DNA from: Chryseobacterium sp. ZHDP1
Lineage (GTDB): Bacteria > Bacteroidota > Bacteroidia > Flavobacteriales > Weeksellaceae
DNA length: 64,000 bases
Reading direction: 5' to 3'
NCBI RefSeq assembly: GCF_018603435.1
Contig: NZ_CP075682.1
Location: 2,976,001-3,040,000 of the forward strand
Made by a program: the position numbers and the translations under genes. A model generated the notes under the pieces. That model did not search any database and was not told where the DNA came from. It was given only the letters and a program-made list of their open reading frames with translations. This document shows positions 1 to 8,929 of the stretch, one piece after another; the first letter of the stretch is position 1; each line of letters opens with the position of its first letter.

Positions 1-2124
1 CAGATTTATAGTTATGATAACTTGGGAAGAAGCACTGGTATTGACTATACTAAAAGAGAAATTCAGGTTGTTACAGCAAACACTTTATTAGGAAATCCAG
101 GAGAAGATGGATTTAAAAACTCTGATATCAAAAGAGAGTATATAAATACCCTCGTAACCCATTGTGAAAAGGAAGGAATAAAGGTTGTTTTCATTTATGA
201 TGAAATACATGACTCCTATCATAACTTTCAACAAGAATATATATTCAACTTATGGAAATGGAGAAATGTGATTCAAAAGAATTTTATACTAAGTGCTACT
301 TACAATGAAGCCTCTAAGGTTGTAATAGAATATTTAGCTGAACTTACAAACTATAAAATTCAGATTATTGAGTCTGAAAGAGTGAGATTTGTTGATAAAC
401 AAAGTACTTTACATTTATACTACTCTTCTGCTTACAATTTTACTTCTAAAACCATAGAGATAGATAGTTTAATTAAAAGCTTGATAACCCGTAAGAAAAA
501 TGTTGACATACTATGTTATTCTAAAAACCTAGCTAAAAGCTTAATCAATCCAAAGGATGAAATTGGAAAGTTACTTCTAGATACTTATGGAAAGATAAAA
601 GATTGTACTTCTGAACTGAATACTAATCAAAGAGAAGAAAATACTGAACCTACTAATCAATATGATGATGAGAAATGTAATGTAGGAACCAATTTCAAAA
701 CAGGTGTTAGTATAAAAAAAGACAATCACGCATTTGTAATAATATTCCCTTCTAGAAGTACCAGATTACCTTTTAGAAATAAGTATGGCATCTTTTCAGG
801 AGGTGTTAACTCTGTAATCCAAGCATTAGCAAGGCAAAGAACTAAGGGGGAAATACATATTGTTTTACCTAAGCCAGACCATTTTCACTATGACAGTTTG
901 GATCATTCTGGCATGACAACAGAACAGAAGGAAGTTTTTAAACAGTATTATAATCTAGTTCAGCATTACAAAGCTCCTGATAGCAAGGTAAAATATATCA
1001 AATTAAATAGACAAGATTTTCTTTTAAGAGAGTTCTATGAGAATAAGCTAAAAGGAAATGTAAAAGATGAGATTATAACAATAGATTCCTTATCTAGAAG
1101 TAACACTTTGCCAAGGCTCCTTTTCCCATCCTTTCAGGAGTTTAAATTGGAAACAGGTGAAGATTTCCTTGCTAATGAAATTCCTTTCTTTGGAGGGGAT
1201 ATAAGCTCATATTTAACTTATAGTGCATTAACTAATCAATTTATTAATTGTAGACTACAAGAAATAAGTTTTAGACCAGTTATAAAATTTGAGGAAGGTA
1301 GAGTCCAAGAGATGCTAAACACAGTACTCAATCATTTTTATGGGGAAGACTATGCATTATCATTAGCTCCATTTACTAATTTCTCACTTTTTTATAATGA
1401 CTTTAAAACATCCTTATTTAAGGATTATCAGCTACTCTATAAGAAAGCAGGAGGAGATTCTTTTGAAAATATTGTTGAAGGAACACCACCAGCAAAGAAG
1501 TTTGAACTACAACTTTTACTTTTTACTAATAAGCTAAAAGAAGGTAAATTAAAATCTTTATATGATGAGGATTACTCAAGAGGTGATTACTTTAGTGATG
1601 CAATAGCTCATACCAAAGACTTAGATATTGACTCTATAGATGATATTTCTTATAAAAACAGAGTTGAGTTCTATCAAACACTCAATTATTTCAGAGAAAA
1701 GATGATAACATCCCTTAATGAGTATAGAAGAGGTGGTGATTCTTATCATTTTATTCCTTCAAGTTATTATGAAGAATTCTTTACAACAGAAGACATTGCA
1801 AAAATTAGAAAATTACTCAACTTGTATAAGGCTGATAAACTCTTAGAAATTGGAGTTTTTGAATTCAAAAGGAGATTTGAGGAAAGTAAATCCTTGAAGA
1901 GCAAATTAAAAACATTTTATTTCATCTTAAGAGAGGACTTTCTTGATATAGAAGAAAGAGTTGCTGATCCCAAAATAAACTTTCTTGGTAGAAGGAGGAA
2001 TGTTAAGCCAGTAAGATCCATAAAGTTAATTCCTTTTAATGCTAGATTAAATCTACTAGAAATTAAAAATTATATCAACTTAGATAATTTAAAAGTATAT
2101 TCCAATCTAGAAGATTTATTCTAA
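1..2124 (+). CDS. SF2 DExH-type helicase, C-terminal part (gene starts left of the window)
   Basis: The frame is open from base 1, so the gene begins outside the window; the first possible internal start is a TTG at 22. Counting from that TTG, a Walker B-like DEIH (residues 60-63) is followed by SAT (91-93), which are helicase motifs II and III. A GTNFKTGVSI stretch resembles motif V, and QALARQR (about 266-272) resembles motif VI. Walker A must lie upstream. The last 400 residues match no family I recognise. Role is inferred as DNA unwinding for the element's replication or maintenance. It is followed at once by a 19-bp perfect inverted repeat. The helicase class is well supported; the specific function is not. 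Confidence 0.7.
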   Translation, partial: QIYSYDNLGRSTGIDYTKREIQVVTANTLLGNPGEDGFKNSDIKREYINTLVTHCEKEGIKVVFIYDEIHDSYHNFQQEYIFNLWKWRNVIQKNFILSATYNEASKVVIEYLAELTNYKIQIIESERVRFVDKQSTLHLYYSSAYNFTSKTIEIDSLIKSLITRKKNVDILCYSKNLAKSLINPKDEIGKLLLDTYGKIKDCTSELNTNQREENTEPTNQYDDEKCNVGTNFKTGVSIKKDNHAFVIIFPSRSTRLPFRNKYGIFSGGVNSVIQALARQRTKGEIHIVLPKPDHFHYDSLDHSGMTTEQKEVFKQYYNLVQHYKAPDSKVKYIKLNRQDFLLREFYENKLKGNVKDEIITIDSLSRSNTLPRLLFPSFQEFKLETGEDFLANEIPFFGGDISSYLTYSALTNQFINCRLQEISFRPVIKFEEGRVQEMLNTVLNHFYGEDYALSLAPFTNFSLFYNDFKTSLFKDYQLLYKKAGGDSFENIVEGTPPAKKFELQLLLFTNKLKEGKLKSLYDEDYSRGDYFSDAIAHTKDLDIDSIDDISYKNRVEFYQTLNYFREKMITSLNEYRRGGDSYHFIPSSYYEEFFTTEDIAKIRKLLNLYKADKLLEIGVFEFKRRFEESKSLKSKLKTFYFILREDFLDIEERVADPKINFLGRRRNVKPVRSIKLIPFNARLNLLEIKNYINLDNLKVYSNLEDLF

Positions 2125-2179
2125 AAAATGTCCACTTTTCGTAGTAGTAATATTATACAATACGAAAAGTGGACATTTT
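2125..2179. terminator. Perfect 19-bp inverted repeat after the helicase gene
   Basis: Arms 2125-2143 and 2161-2179 are perfectly complementary with a 17-base loop, starting right after the stop codon. The A-run and T-run at the arm ends suit a bidirectional terminator. The stem is unusually long and perfect, so a protein-binding role is also possible. Confidence 0.75.
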
Positions 2180-2446
2180 CATTACATCTATATTCTATAG
2201 TTCCAGAAGGAACTTACAATTTACAGGTTAAGACATAGGGGGTTCTTTTTAAATCTCCCCCATCTTAAAAATCTTTGATTTAGCAACGCACGAATTCAGA
2301 GGAGGAAGCCCGCTAGGGACTTAGCTTTGCCTCGCGAAGATAAGGCTTTTTTTTGACATTTTCAAGGGTTTTTGCCCTATTCATGCACAATTGAAGCTAA
2401 TAGCCAAATTGTGTTTTGACTCTATTTTTTTTACAAACTATTTATT
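2180..2446. other. Non-coding spacer upstream of the RecA-like ATPase gene
   Basis: No credible gene is present. The spacer holds a comparatively GC-rich block (about 2285-2340) ending in a T-run, a short AGGG/CCCT hairpin near 2365-2378, and a 7-bp inverted repeat CACAATT/AATTGTG (2386-2392 and 2407-2413) 33 bases before the next start codon, which could be an operator. The 20-mer at 2415-2434 recurs exactly at 56304-56323. Confidence 0.5.
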
Positions 2447-3364
2447 ATGCAATTAAAACAATCACAAAGACAACAAGTCAAGTTAAGACTTGGTTTATCA
2501 GGAGCATCAGGCTTTGGAAAGACTTATTCTGCCTTACAATTAGCCTATGGAATTACAAATGACTGGAGCAAAATAGCTGTCATAGACACTGAAAACTCTT
2601 CTGCTTCTCTGTATTCTGACTTAGGTAATTACAATGTATTAGACTTACAAGCACCTTATAGTCCTGAAAGATATATTCAAGCTATTGAATTATGTGAGAA
2701 ATCAGGAATTTCAGTTGTAATTATTGATAGTGCATCTCATGAATGGAATGGTACAGGAGGATGTTTAGAAATTCACGAGAAATTAGGTGGAAGATTTACA
2801 GACTGGGCAAATGTGACACCAAGACATCAAGCCTTTATCAATAAGATATTGCAGTCAAGCTGCCATATAATTACAACTACTAGAAGGAAAATAGATTATT
2901 CCCTTGATATAGGGAGTAATGGTAAAACCCAAGTTGTGAAACATGGAACTAAGGAAATAACAAGAGAAGGTTTTGAGTATGAGCTAACTATAAACTTCGA
3001 GCTTATTAATGAAAATCATCTTGCTAAGGCTTCTAAAGACAGGACAGGATTATTTATGAATAAACCTGAATTTCTTATTACCCCTGAAACAGGTAAAATG
3101 ATTTTAGAGTGGTGTAATTCAGGAAGTAACCCTAATAATAACTCTAATCAGCAACAATCCCCTAACCTGATAGAAGCTACAGAGGTAGAGGTTTATAATG
3201 CTATTCAAAATTGTAATTCTGTAGGTGAACTCTTAGCCTTGTATAAGCAATTTCCTCAATATCACATCTCTTTAAAACCAGATTTTGAAGCAAGGAAATC
3301 AATACTTATTCATTTAACTAACCCAAATAACTTTTCACAAAATGGACATTCAAAACAACATTAA
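2447..3364 (+). CDS. RecA-fold AAA ATPase (AAA_24/Sak4-like)
   Basis: This 305-residue protein has a Walker A GASGFGKT (residues 19-26) and a Walker B-like stretch VVIIDSASHEW near residues 91-101. After these come a basic TTRRK segment and an RTGLF segment typical of phage and element RecA-like P-loop proteins (AAA_24, Sak4-like). Members of such families assist single-strand annealing or replication of mobile DNA. The last 80 residues are Asn/Gln-rich and probably flexible. It overlaps the next gene by 23 bases, so the two are almost certainly co-transcribed and translationally coupled. The ATPase fold is clear; a recombination or replication role is inferred from family and context. Confidence 0.75.
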   Translation: MQLKQSQRQQVKLRLGLSGASGFGKTYSALQLAYGITNDWSKIAVIDTENSSASLYSDLGNYNVLDLQAPYSPERYIQAIELCEKSGISVVIIDSASHEWNGTGGCLEIHEKLGGRFTDWANVTPRHQAFINKILQSSCHIITTTRRKIDYSLDIGSNGKTQVVKHGTKEITREGFEYELTINFELINENHLAKASKDRTGLFMNKPEFLITPETGKMILEWCNSGSNPNNNSNQQQSPNLIEATEVEVYNAIQNCNSVGELLALYKQFPQYHISLKPDFEARKSILIHLTNPNNFSQNGHSKQH

Positions 3365-4565
3365 ACCCGCTACATTAGAAGAAGCTTTTGATATTTCAAA
3401 TTCTACTAACATAATAGGAAAAAATGATGGTGGTTTAGAATTAAGGAATGTAGCCAAGAAGCCAATCAGAGATATTTTCTTAGATGATGATTTTGAAGAT
3501 GCAGAAGTAATCTACCCAAGTAGAATGAATAGAATTGACAAGTATGAATTAGATATTAAAACCAAGCCTGAATCTAAAGAACCAGTTCAGGCTTTTTTAA
3601 TGCCTAATCCTGTAGTCTCTTCTGCTGTAGAAGCAAGAAAAGAAAATGAGCCAAGTCCTTTTATACTAGCCAATACATCAGAAGCTACATTACATCACTT
3701 ACAGAATGATTGTATTATTCCTGTATTTTCTAAAGACAATGAGAAAACTATTGCGCATCAGGAATTTATTGAAGTTGTCTTAAGTGCTGTGCAGAAAGTA
3801 TTTCCTCATCACAGTATTACAGAACCTGAAATAAGAGTTTCCCACCAAATCAAAGGCAGAATTCCAAGTGCAATCCACAAGCCTGTAAAAGAACTTTTAG
3901 AGCATGAAAAGACTATTTACTATGAAAGAATGGCTTTCATTATTAAAGTTCCCACTATTACTGATATTGTAAATGGCAATGACCTTTCTCTTACTATTGG
4001 AGGAGTACGCAGTTATAACTTGGAAAACCTTTACAATAAGAAGTCTTTGGAAAAGTTTAAGTTCTTTATAGGTTTTCAAAATCAGGTTTGTATGAATCTC
4101 TGTGTAAGTAGTGATGGCTTTGTTGAAGATATGAGAGTTGGAAGTTCACAAGATTTATATACTAAGGCATTAGAAACTATGCAGAATTATAATGCAGAGC
4201 TTCATCTTATGGAAATGAAAGAACTTACCCAAGATTATCTTTCAGAACATCAGTTTGCTCAACTTATTGGTAGAAGTAGGTTATATCAGCATTTGCCTAA
4301 AGTAGAGAAGCAGAATATTCCTCTGCTGAATTTTAATGATAGCCATATTAATGCTATGGCTAAGGATTATTATGAGGATAAGAATTTCTGTAGGCAAGAG
4401 GATGGAAGGATTAATCTTTGGGATGTGTATAATCTCTTTACACAGGCTAATAAGAGCAGTTATATAGACACTTTCTTAGATAGGAATCTGAATGCTTTTG
4501 AATTTTCAAAAGGTATTCAGAAAACACTCAATGGTAGTTCTGATTATCATTGGTTTTTGAGTTGA
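3342..4565 (+). CDS. DUF3871 family protein
   Basis: The C-terminal 250 residues match my memory of DUF3871, a family of unknown function found on Bacteroidota mobile elements. Diagnostic stretches are FIGFQNQVCMNLCVSSDGF, EHQFAQLIGRSRLY and NLWDVYNLFTQANKSSYID. The first 150 residues are acidic and look poorly ordered. The gene starts inside the end of the RecA-like ATPase gene (23-base overlap), so the two products probably act in the same process, likely element DNA replication or maintenance. No signal peptide or membrane segment is visible. A short hairpin follows the stop codon. Confidence 0.75.
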   Translation: MDIQNNIKPATLEEAFDISNSTNIIGKNDGGLELRNVAKKPIRDIFLDDDFEDAEVIYPSRMNRIDKYELDIKTKPESKEPVQAFLMPNPVVSSAVEARKENEPSPFILANTSEATLHHLQNDCIIPVFSKDNEKTIAHQEFIEVVLSAVQKVFPHHSITEPEIRVSHQIKGRIPSAIHKPVKELLEHEKTIYYERMAFIIKVPTITDIVNGNDLSLTIGGVRSYNLENLYNKKSLEKFKFFIGFQNQVCMNLCVSSDGFVEDMRVGSSQDLYTKALETMQNYNAELHLMEMKELTQDYLSEHQFAQLIGRSRLYQHLPKVEKQNIPLLNFNDSHINAMAKDYYEDKNFCRQEDGRINLWDVYNLFTQANKSSYIDTFLDRNLNAFEFSKGIQKTLNGSSDYHWFLS

Positions 4566-4567
4566 TA

Positions 4568-4590
4568 ATCCACTCCAAATTGGAGTGGAT
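4568..4590. terminator. Bidirectional hairpin between convergent genes
   Basis: ATCCACTCCAA and TTGGAGTGGAT form an 11-bp perfect stem around one base. It sits between the convergent DUF3871 gene and the SMC-like ATPase gene. No strong T-run follows, so termination efficiency is uncertain. Confidence 0.6.
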
Positions 4591-4601
4591 ATATCTTCAT
4601 A

Positions 4602-6317
4602 TCAAAGTAAATCATTAAATACTCCATCTAAAATAATTGGAGAAAGCTCGTCACTTACCTCTTTATAATATTTTTCTTTTAATAAAGAGTATTTTTCATC
4701 TTCTAACATAACAATGTCTCCATCAAATAGTGAGGTGTCAATATCATCTACTAAACCTAAAATAAGCTGAGAGTTTTCAGGCTGATTATTATAGATAAAA
4801 TTCATTATAGCCTTTCTGTTTTCTCCATCTTGTTCTTGCTGATTAGGGGAATCAATTACTATTGGACAAAAAGTTGATGTAGAGTAGCTATTCATAACTT
4901 TTAATATTGAAAAGTAATATGCTAATAAGGCTCTAGGTAGATTACTTCCTTGCTCGTTCATTTTAGCATCCATTCTCTCAAAAACTGTTGGATTGGTTTT
5001 TTCTGTATCAATATTTAGCTCTTCAAGAAATTTTTTAAGATTAGATCTGTAAGATAGCATTACTTTATGCTTTTTATTTTCTCCTTCTTTATTAATATCT
5101 TTAAGTTGTTTTTCTAAAAGCTCATATCTAGTTCTAGCATTTCCAATCTTTTGATAAACTAAATTTTGTTCATTCTTGAAAATCTCATTGACTTTTTTCT
5201 TTCCTTCATTTTCAATAATATCAGCAAGTTTAATTTCTTCCTTTTTAGAATTTAAAGCTTCTTCAATTTTTTCAAAATCTATCTTTTTCTCTATAAAAGA
5301 TTTATCATACTTAGAAATATTTTCACCGACTTTAAGTAGTTCATTTTTTAACTCTATAAGAAGCTCTTCTAATTTTTCTTGGTCTTCAGCAATTGAAAAC
5401 CTTTCATTAAAGTTGTTTTCATAATGAGCCCCACACATTGGACAATCAATAGATTCATCCACATAATTTAGTGCAAACTTATAATCAGCTTGAGTTTCTT
5501 TAATTGAATTTTCAACAATTGCAATCCTAGATTCAATTACTGATTTATGATTATATAAATCTGTTAACTTTTGCTTCAGCTTATTTTGCTCTGATTTTAG
5601 AAGTTCACACTCTGCTAAAAGCTCTGTGATTTCATTACTGAAGTCATCAACAGTAATACTAAAATCATCATTATGTAGTTTTTCCTTTATTCCTCGCAGA
5701 ATCTTATTTAAAGTTTCAATCTCATTTTTAGTTTCATCCAACTCTATTTTAGTTGCATCTAATTCAGTTTTTGTCTCATAATATTTATTACCTCTTATAC
5801 CCGAATGATAGTCCAAAAGAGGTTTTTTCCAATTACTAAATTGTTGTAGACCATTAAAAGCATTCCAACTGTCATTCCAATTTTTATCTTGGTCAATATA
5901 AAATGGCAGGAATAGATATGGAGTTGGAGGATTTTCTGGTTCACCATTTCTATTAGATATAAATAAATTGAAATCAAAGAGTGAGTTTAGATATGCTGAA
6001 AGGCTTTTAAAACTATGTGAAACAACAGTTCCATTTTCATCAACAACTACATACCTTGATTTATCATATCTCAATACAGAAATTGACAATGTGTCAATTT
6101 TCATTTTTAGATATGTTATAGGCTCTGCTTTAGTCCAGTTTGTATTTAATTTTACTGGTGTTGCACCTAAAGTGTAATAAATACTTTTAATTAAACTTGA
6201 CTTACCAACTTGATTAGCTCCCTTTATTATTGTCTTTTTTGGGTTGAATTGTATTTTTATTGCTTTTCTTTCTCTGTGAGACAATATCTGAATCTCCTCG
6301 AAGACTAATCTTTTCAT
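4602..6317 (-). CDS. SMC/Rad50-like ATPase with zinc hook (LmuB-like candidate)
   Basis: The 571-residue protein has a Walker A GANQVGKS (residues 33-40), long heptad-rich coiled coils around residues 180-280 and 310-430, and a CPMC zinc-hook motif near residues 290-293 between them. A signature-like GSNLPRALLAYY (about 455) and a Walker B/D-box VIDSPNQQEQD (about 487) lie near the C-terminus. This is the Rad50/SMC layout in a short form. It is transcribed 41 bases downstream of a DUF4297-type nuclease gene. SMC plus Cap4-type nuclease is the composition of two-gene Lamassu systems and some ABC-three-component systems, in which the ATPase senses phage DNA structures and controls the nuclease. 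A defence role is inferred from this pairing and the mobile-element setting. Confidence 0.75.
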   Translation of the reverse strand: MKRLVFEEIQILSHRERKAIKIQFNPKKTIIKGANQVGKSSLIKSIYYTLGATPVKLNTNWTKAEPITYLKMKIDTLSISVLRYDKSRYVVVDENGTVVSHSFKSLSAYLNSLFDFNLFISNRNGEPENPPTPYLFLPFYIDQDKNWNDSWNAFNGLQQFSNWKKPLLDYHSGIRGNKYYETKTELDATKIELDETKNEIETLNKILRGIKEKLHNDDFSITVDDFSNEITELLAECELLKSEQNKLKQKLTDLYNHKSVIESRIAIVENSIKETQADYKFALNYVDESIDCPMCGAHYENNFNERFSIAEDQEKLEELLIELKNELLKVGENISKYDKSFIEKKIDFEKIEEALNSKKEEIKLADIIENEGKKKVNEIFKNEQNLVYQKIGNARTRYELLEKQLKDINKEGENKKHKVMLSYRSNLKKFLEELNIDTEKTNPTVFERMDAKMNEQGSNLPRALLAYYFSILKVMNSYSTSTFCPIVIDSPNQQEQDGENRKAIMNFIYNNQPENSQLILGLVDDIDTSLFDGDIVMLEDEKYSLLKEKYYKEVSDELSPIILDGVFNDLL

Positions 6318-6358
6318 ATTTACTGGTTCTTAGGTTTCTTATTAGTTTGTGAAAATTG

Positions 6359-7444
6359 TTACTCATCATAAAATTCTTTTAAAATGATAGCTTTCAAAAA
6401 GTATTCATTAAATATTTTTTGTTCCTTTATTGTTTTGTTAGAAGTTATATCTGTATAAATAATTTCTAAGCTTTCAAAAGTATCTCCTTGTAGACTTTCC
6501 AAATTAGTATCTATTGAGTTTTTAATTATTTCTATACATTTAAAGAAAAAAACATTATTGATTGTTAAGTATTGAATTTCAGCATCTTTCCATGCTTCAA
6601 CTAATTTCTTACGTAGAAATACATTTATTCCAAGTGCATCTAAAGAGTTGAAAACTCTTGTTTTTAACATTTCTAATTTATTTGGTACAGAAACTACAAT
6701 ATTTAACATTTTTTCAAAATCCTCCCTTGATATAGCTTTATACTTAATTAATTCTTCAAAACTGTTAATATCTTTTTCAATATTATTTCTTCTATTAACC
6801 TCATCAAAAATTGTTCTATAAGCAAGTGAAGGATTGAACTTTACATCTGATGAATAATTATTTTCTATAAGTTTATTTAACTTATCTTTCGTGATTTCAT
6901 TATGATGATTAACTGTTAAATCTGAAGTGTGGAAGAAAATAATATCTAAAAATTCCTCAAGCCACCTAATTCCTAGTTCAGATTCTAAACTTTTCTCAAT
7001 CTCTTTTTTCTCATTATCGTTAAGCTGATTACAACAGAATGTACCACTTGATATCCCACTAGGTTTGAACGAAGTGTTTGAAACAATATTTAAACTATTT
7101 GTTTCGTCATTAAAATTTGTTCTGTTGATAAAGAGCTTTCCTAATATTGAACCGGAATCTTCTGTTTTGAGTTTTTTCCTTTTCAAAATTTCATTTAGTG
7201 TATAAGCACCTTTATTTTTTGTTTTAATCTGAAAAAAATCTATCTGGCTAGGATTTGAACTTGAATCAAGTAATATGATATCCTCATGATATTCAAATGC
7301 TAACAAGAAATCAGAATCGCCATTAGAAAGTAATTCAATAAGTTTACATATTGCCCAGTTCTTCTGGAAATCAAATCTATTAGATGCCATTGAACCTGAA
7401 TTTTCACGTGGTTTAACAATTTTGAATTTATCTAATAGACTCAT
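6359..7444 (-). CDS. DUF4297/Cap4-type nuclease (LmuA-like candidate)
   Basis: The N-terminal 100 residues look like the DUF4297 (Cap4) branch of the PD-(D/E)xK fold. They include RFDFQKNWA (residues 23-31), FEYHEDI with E51 and D55, and FQIKTK with Q72 and K74 as the likely E...QxK catalytic core. The remaining 260 residues are mostly helical and unrecognised and may be the sensor or oligomerisation part. The gene is first in a two-gene operon with the zinc-hook SMC ATPase. It most likely cuts double-stranded DNA when released or activated by its partner during phage infection. The 361-residue length suits LmuA-type effectors. The nuclease assignment is by motif; the system assignment is inference. 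Confidence 0.7.
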   Translation of the reverse strand: MSLLDKFKIVKPRENSGSMASNRFDFQKNWAICKLIELLSNGDSDFLLAFEYHEDIILLDSSSNPSQIDFFQIKTKNKGAYTLNEILKRKKLKTEDSGSILGKLFINRTNFNDETNSLNIVSNTSFKPSGISSGTFCCNQLNDNEKKEIEKSLESELGIRWLEEFLDIIFFHTSDLTVNHHNEITKDKLNKLIENNYSSDVKFNPSLAYRTIFDEVNRRNNIEKDINSFEELIKYKAISREDFEKMLNIVVSVPNKLEMLKTRVFNSLDALGINVFLRKKLVEAWKDAEIQYLTINNVFFFKCIEIIKNSIDTNLESLQGDTFESLEIIYTDITSNKTIKEQKIFNEYFLKAIILKEFYDE

Positions 7445-7471
7445 TTGAAAGTATTGATATGGTTATTTTAT

Positions 7472-7479
7472 CAAAAATA
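7472..7479 (-). promoter_or_regulatory. -7 box for the nuclease/SMC operon
   Basis: The minus strand reads TATTTTTG, an exact TAnnTTTG Bacteroidota -7 element, 28 bases upstream of the nuclease start codon. No TTTG at the usual spacing upstream was seen. Confidence 0.55.
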
Positions 7480-7704
7480 CACTTTTTACAGAAATTTTTT
7501 ACATTTCAAATTTTAAAAAGCCATTCGAAAGCTCATTCCTCCTGAAAACTAAGCCCCCGTACTTATGTTTGAGGGAATCTCTCCCGTCCCTTTTCTAATA
7601 GAAAATAAAGTTTCAGGCAAACTATAAATTTCTTCTAGAACAATAGTTGAATCTGAACATATCTCTTAGGAAAGGTGAAAATCTAACTCAAAAACTTAAA
7701 AACA

Positions 7705-8112
7705 ATGGTAAGAATTATCAACTACAAAGCAAGACAAAGAGAGGATGGTACAACATTTTGTGCTTTAGAAGTTCAAGGAGGAATTGAAATGGTATTAAGC
7801 CAAAAGACCAACCAATATTATGCTACAGCCAAAAAGACTTTCATTTCATCTACATTTGATGAAGAAACCTGTAAGGCTTTAATTGGGACTGAGCTTCAGG
7901 GCAGTGTTCAGAAAGAAAAATGTGAGCCTTATGAGTATGTTATTAAAGAAACAGGAGAATCCATTATTATGCAACACAGGTTCGTGTATGTTCTGGAAAG
8001 TAGTGTTCCTTCTAGCTCAATAAAGTCTAATGAGGTTTCATCTGACAACTTTGAAGTAGATTTAAAAGCTTTTTCTACTAATGGAAAATATGATCATGTA
8101 TTAGCAGATTAA
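7705..8112 (+). CDS. Conserved element protein of unknown function
   Basis: This 135-residue soluble protein starts MVRIINYKARQ and has no signal peptide, membrane segment or recognised motif. Its beta-rich pattern, with repeated short strands in the first 100 residues and an acidic, flexible tail, resembles small OB-like or single-strand-binding proteins of mobile elements, but I see no diagnostic residues. It sits between the defence-like pair and the radC-like gene and ends in a strong hairpin terminator, so it is probably its own transcript. It could be an ssDNA-binding or regulatory protein of the element; this is speculation. Confidence 0.55.
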   Translation: MVRIINYKARQREDGTTFCALEVQGGIEMVLSQKTNQYYATAKKTFISSTFDEETCKALIGTELQGSVQKEKCEPYEYVIKETGESIIMQHRFVYVLESSVPSSSIKSNEVSSDNFEVDLKAFSTNGKYDHVLAD

Positions 8113-8143
8113 TCTTAGAGTTCAAAATAGAACTTTATCACAT

Positions 8144-8200
8144 AAAACTTCCAGTATCGTATTCTATGCTATACAGTGTAAATACGAGATTGGAAGTTTT
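8144..8200 (+). terminator. Long hairpin terminator
   Basis: AAAACTTCCA (8144-8153) pairs with TGGAAGTTTT (8191-8200), and after a 3-base internal mismatch TCGTATT pairs with AATACGA. A T-rich run follows. It terminates the gene ending at 8112. Confidence 0.75.
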
Positions 8201-8234
8201 TATTCTATAATTCCCCACTTAATTCTTTTTATTT

Positions 8235-8675
8235 ATGGAACATCATCAAATATCAGAAATACAGGTTTCCTATTCTCCTAACATAATAGATACTATAGTT
8301 TCTACTAGTGAAATATCATACAAAGTAGCTCTCAATAATTGGAATATAGATACAATTGAAATGTTTGAAGAAGTTAAAATTATGTTTCTTAATAATGCAC
8401 TTAAAATTATAGGTATTTATAGCTTATCAAAAGGAGGTATATCTTCTAGTATAGTAGATATAAGGTTAATTCTATCTGTTGCATTAAAGTCTGTTTCAAC
8501 TCATATCATCCTAATTCACAATCATCCCAGTACAGGTTTGAAACCAAGCAAAGCTGATATGGATATTACAAGTAAATTAAAAGCAGCATGTGGATTTTTA
8601 GATATTAAATTACTTGACCATTTAATTATCAATAAGGAATCTTATTACAGCTTTGCTGATGAAGGACTACTATAA
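8235..8675 (+). CDS. JAB-domain RadC-like protein
   Basis: The 146-residue protein is essentially the RadC JAB/MPN domain alone. It shows an upstream acidic pair (E45/E46) and the metal-binding signature HNHPS with H95 and H97, followed by PSKAD with D108, the JAMM arrangement for zinc. Chromosomal RadC is about 220 residues with an N-terminal helix-hairpin-helix region, which is absent here. Short JAB-only RadC proteins are common on Bacteroidota mobile elements, where they may assist DNA processing or protect incoming DNA; that role is not proven. It is monocistronic by spacing and is followed by the convergent XRE gene. Confidence 0.8.
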   Translation: MEHHQISEIQVSYSPNIIDTIVSTSEISYKVALNNWNIDTIEMFEEVKIMFLNNALKIIGIYSLSKGGISSSIVDIRLILSVALKSVSTHIILIHNHPSTGLKPSKADMDITSKLKAACGFLDIKLLDHLIINKESYYSFADEGLL

Positions 8676-8709
8676 ATATTAATCTTAAAATATTTACATT
8701 TTAAAATTA

Positions 8710-8824
8710 AGTGATAAAGTGACAATATTAACAGAGAGTTTTCTAACATATTCTATTGTTGTATAAGGAGTTTCTATATAAAATCTTTTAAAAAAGTCTT
8801 TCAATATTTTATCACTTTGTCACT
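8710..8824. repeat. Paired octamer repeats AGTGAYAA in inverted arrangement
   Basis: AGTGATAA and AGTGACAA lie in perfect tandem at 8710-8725. The same two octamers recur on the minus strand at 8809-8824, so two tandem pairs face each other across 83 bases. They fill the gap between the convergent radC-like and XRE genes. Iteron, operator or partition sites are possible; as a terminator the arms would be unusually far apart. Confidence 0.6.
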
Positions 8825-8929
8825 GTATAAAAGAGCAAATGCATCACAGATGTAATTCCTTCTAATATTATAGAAATATCATTCTTCTTATTTTTCAAGA
8901 TATAGTATAATAGCCAAATTTTGAAAGAA

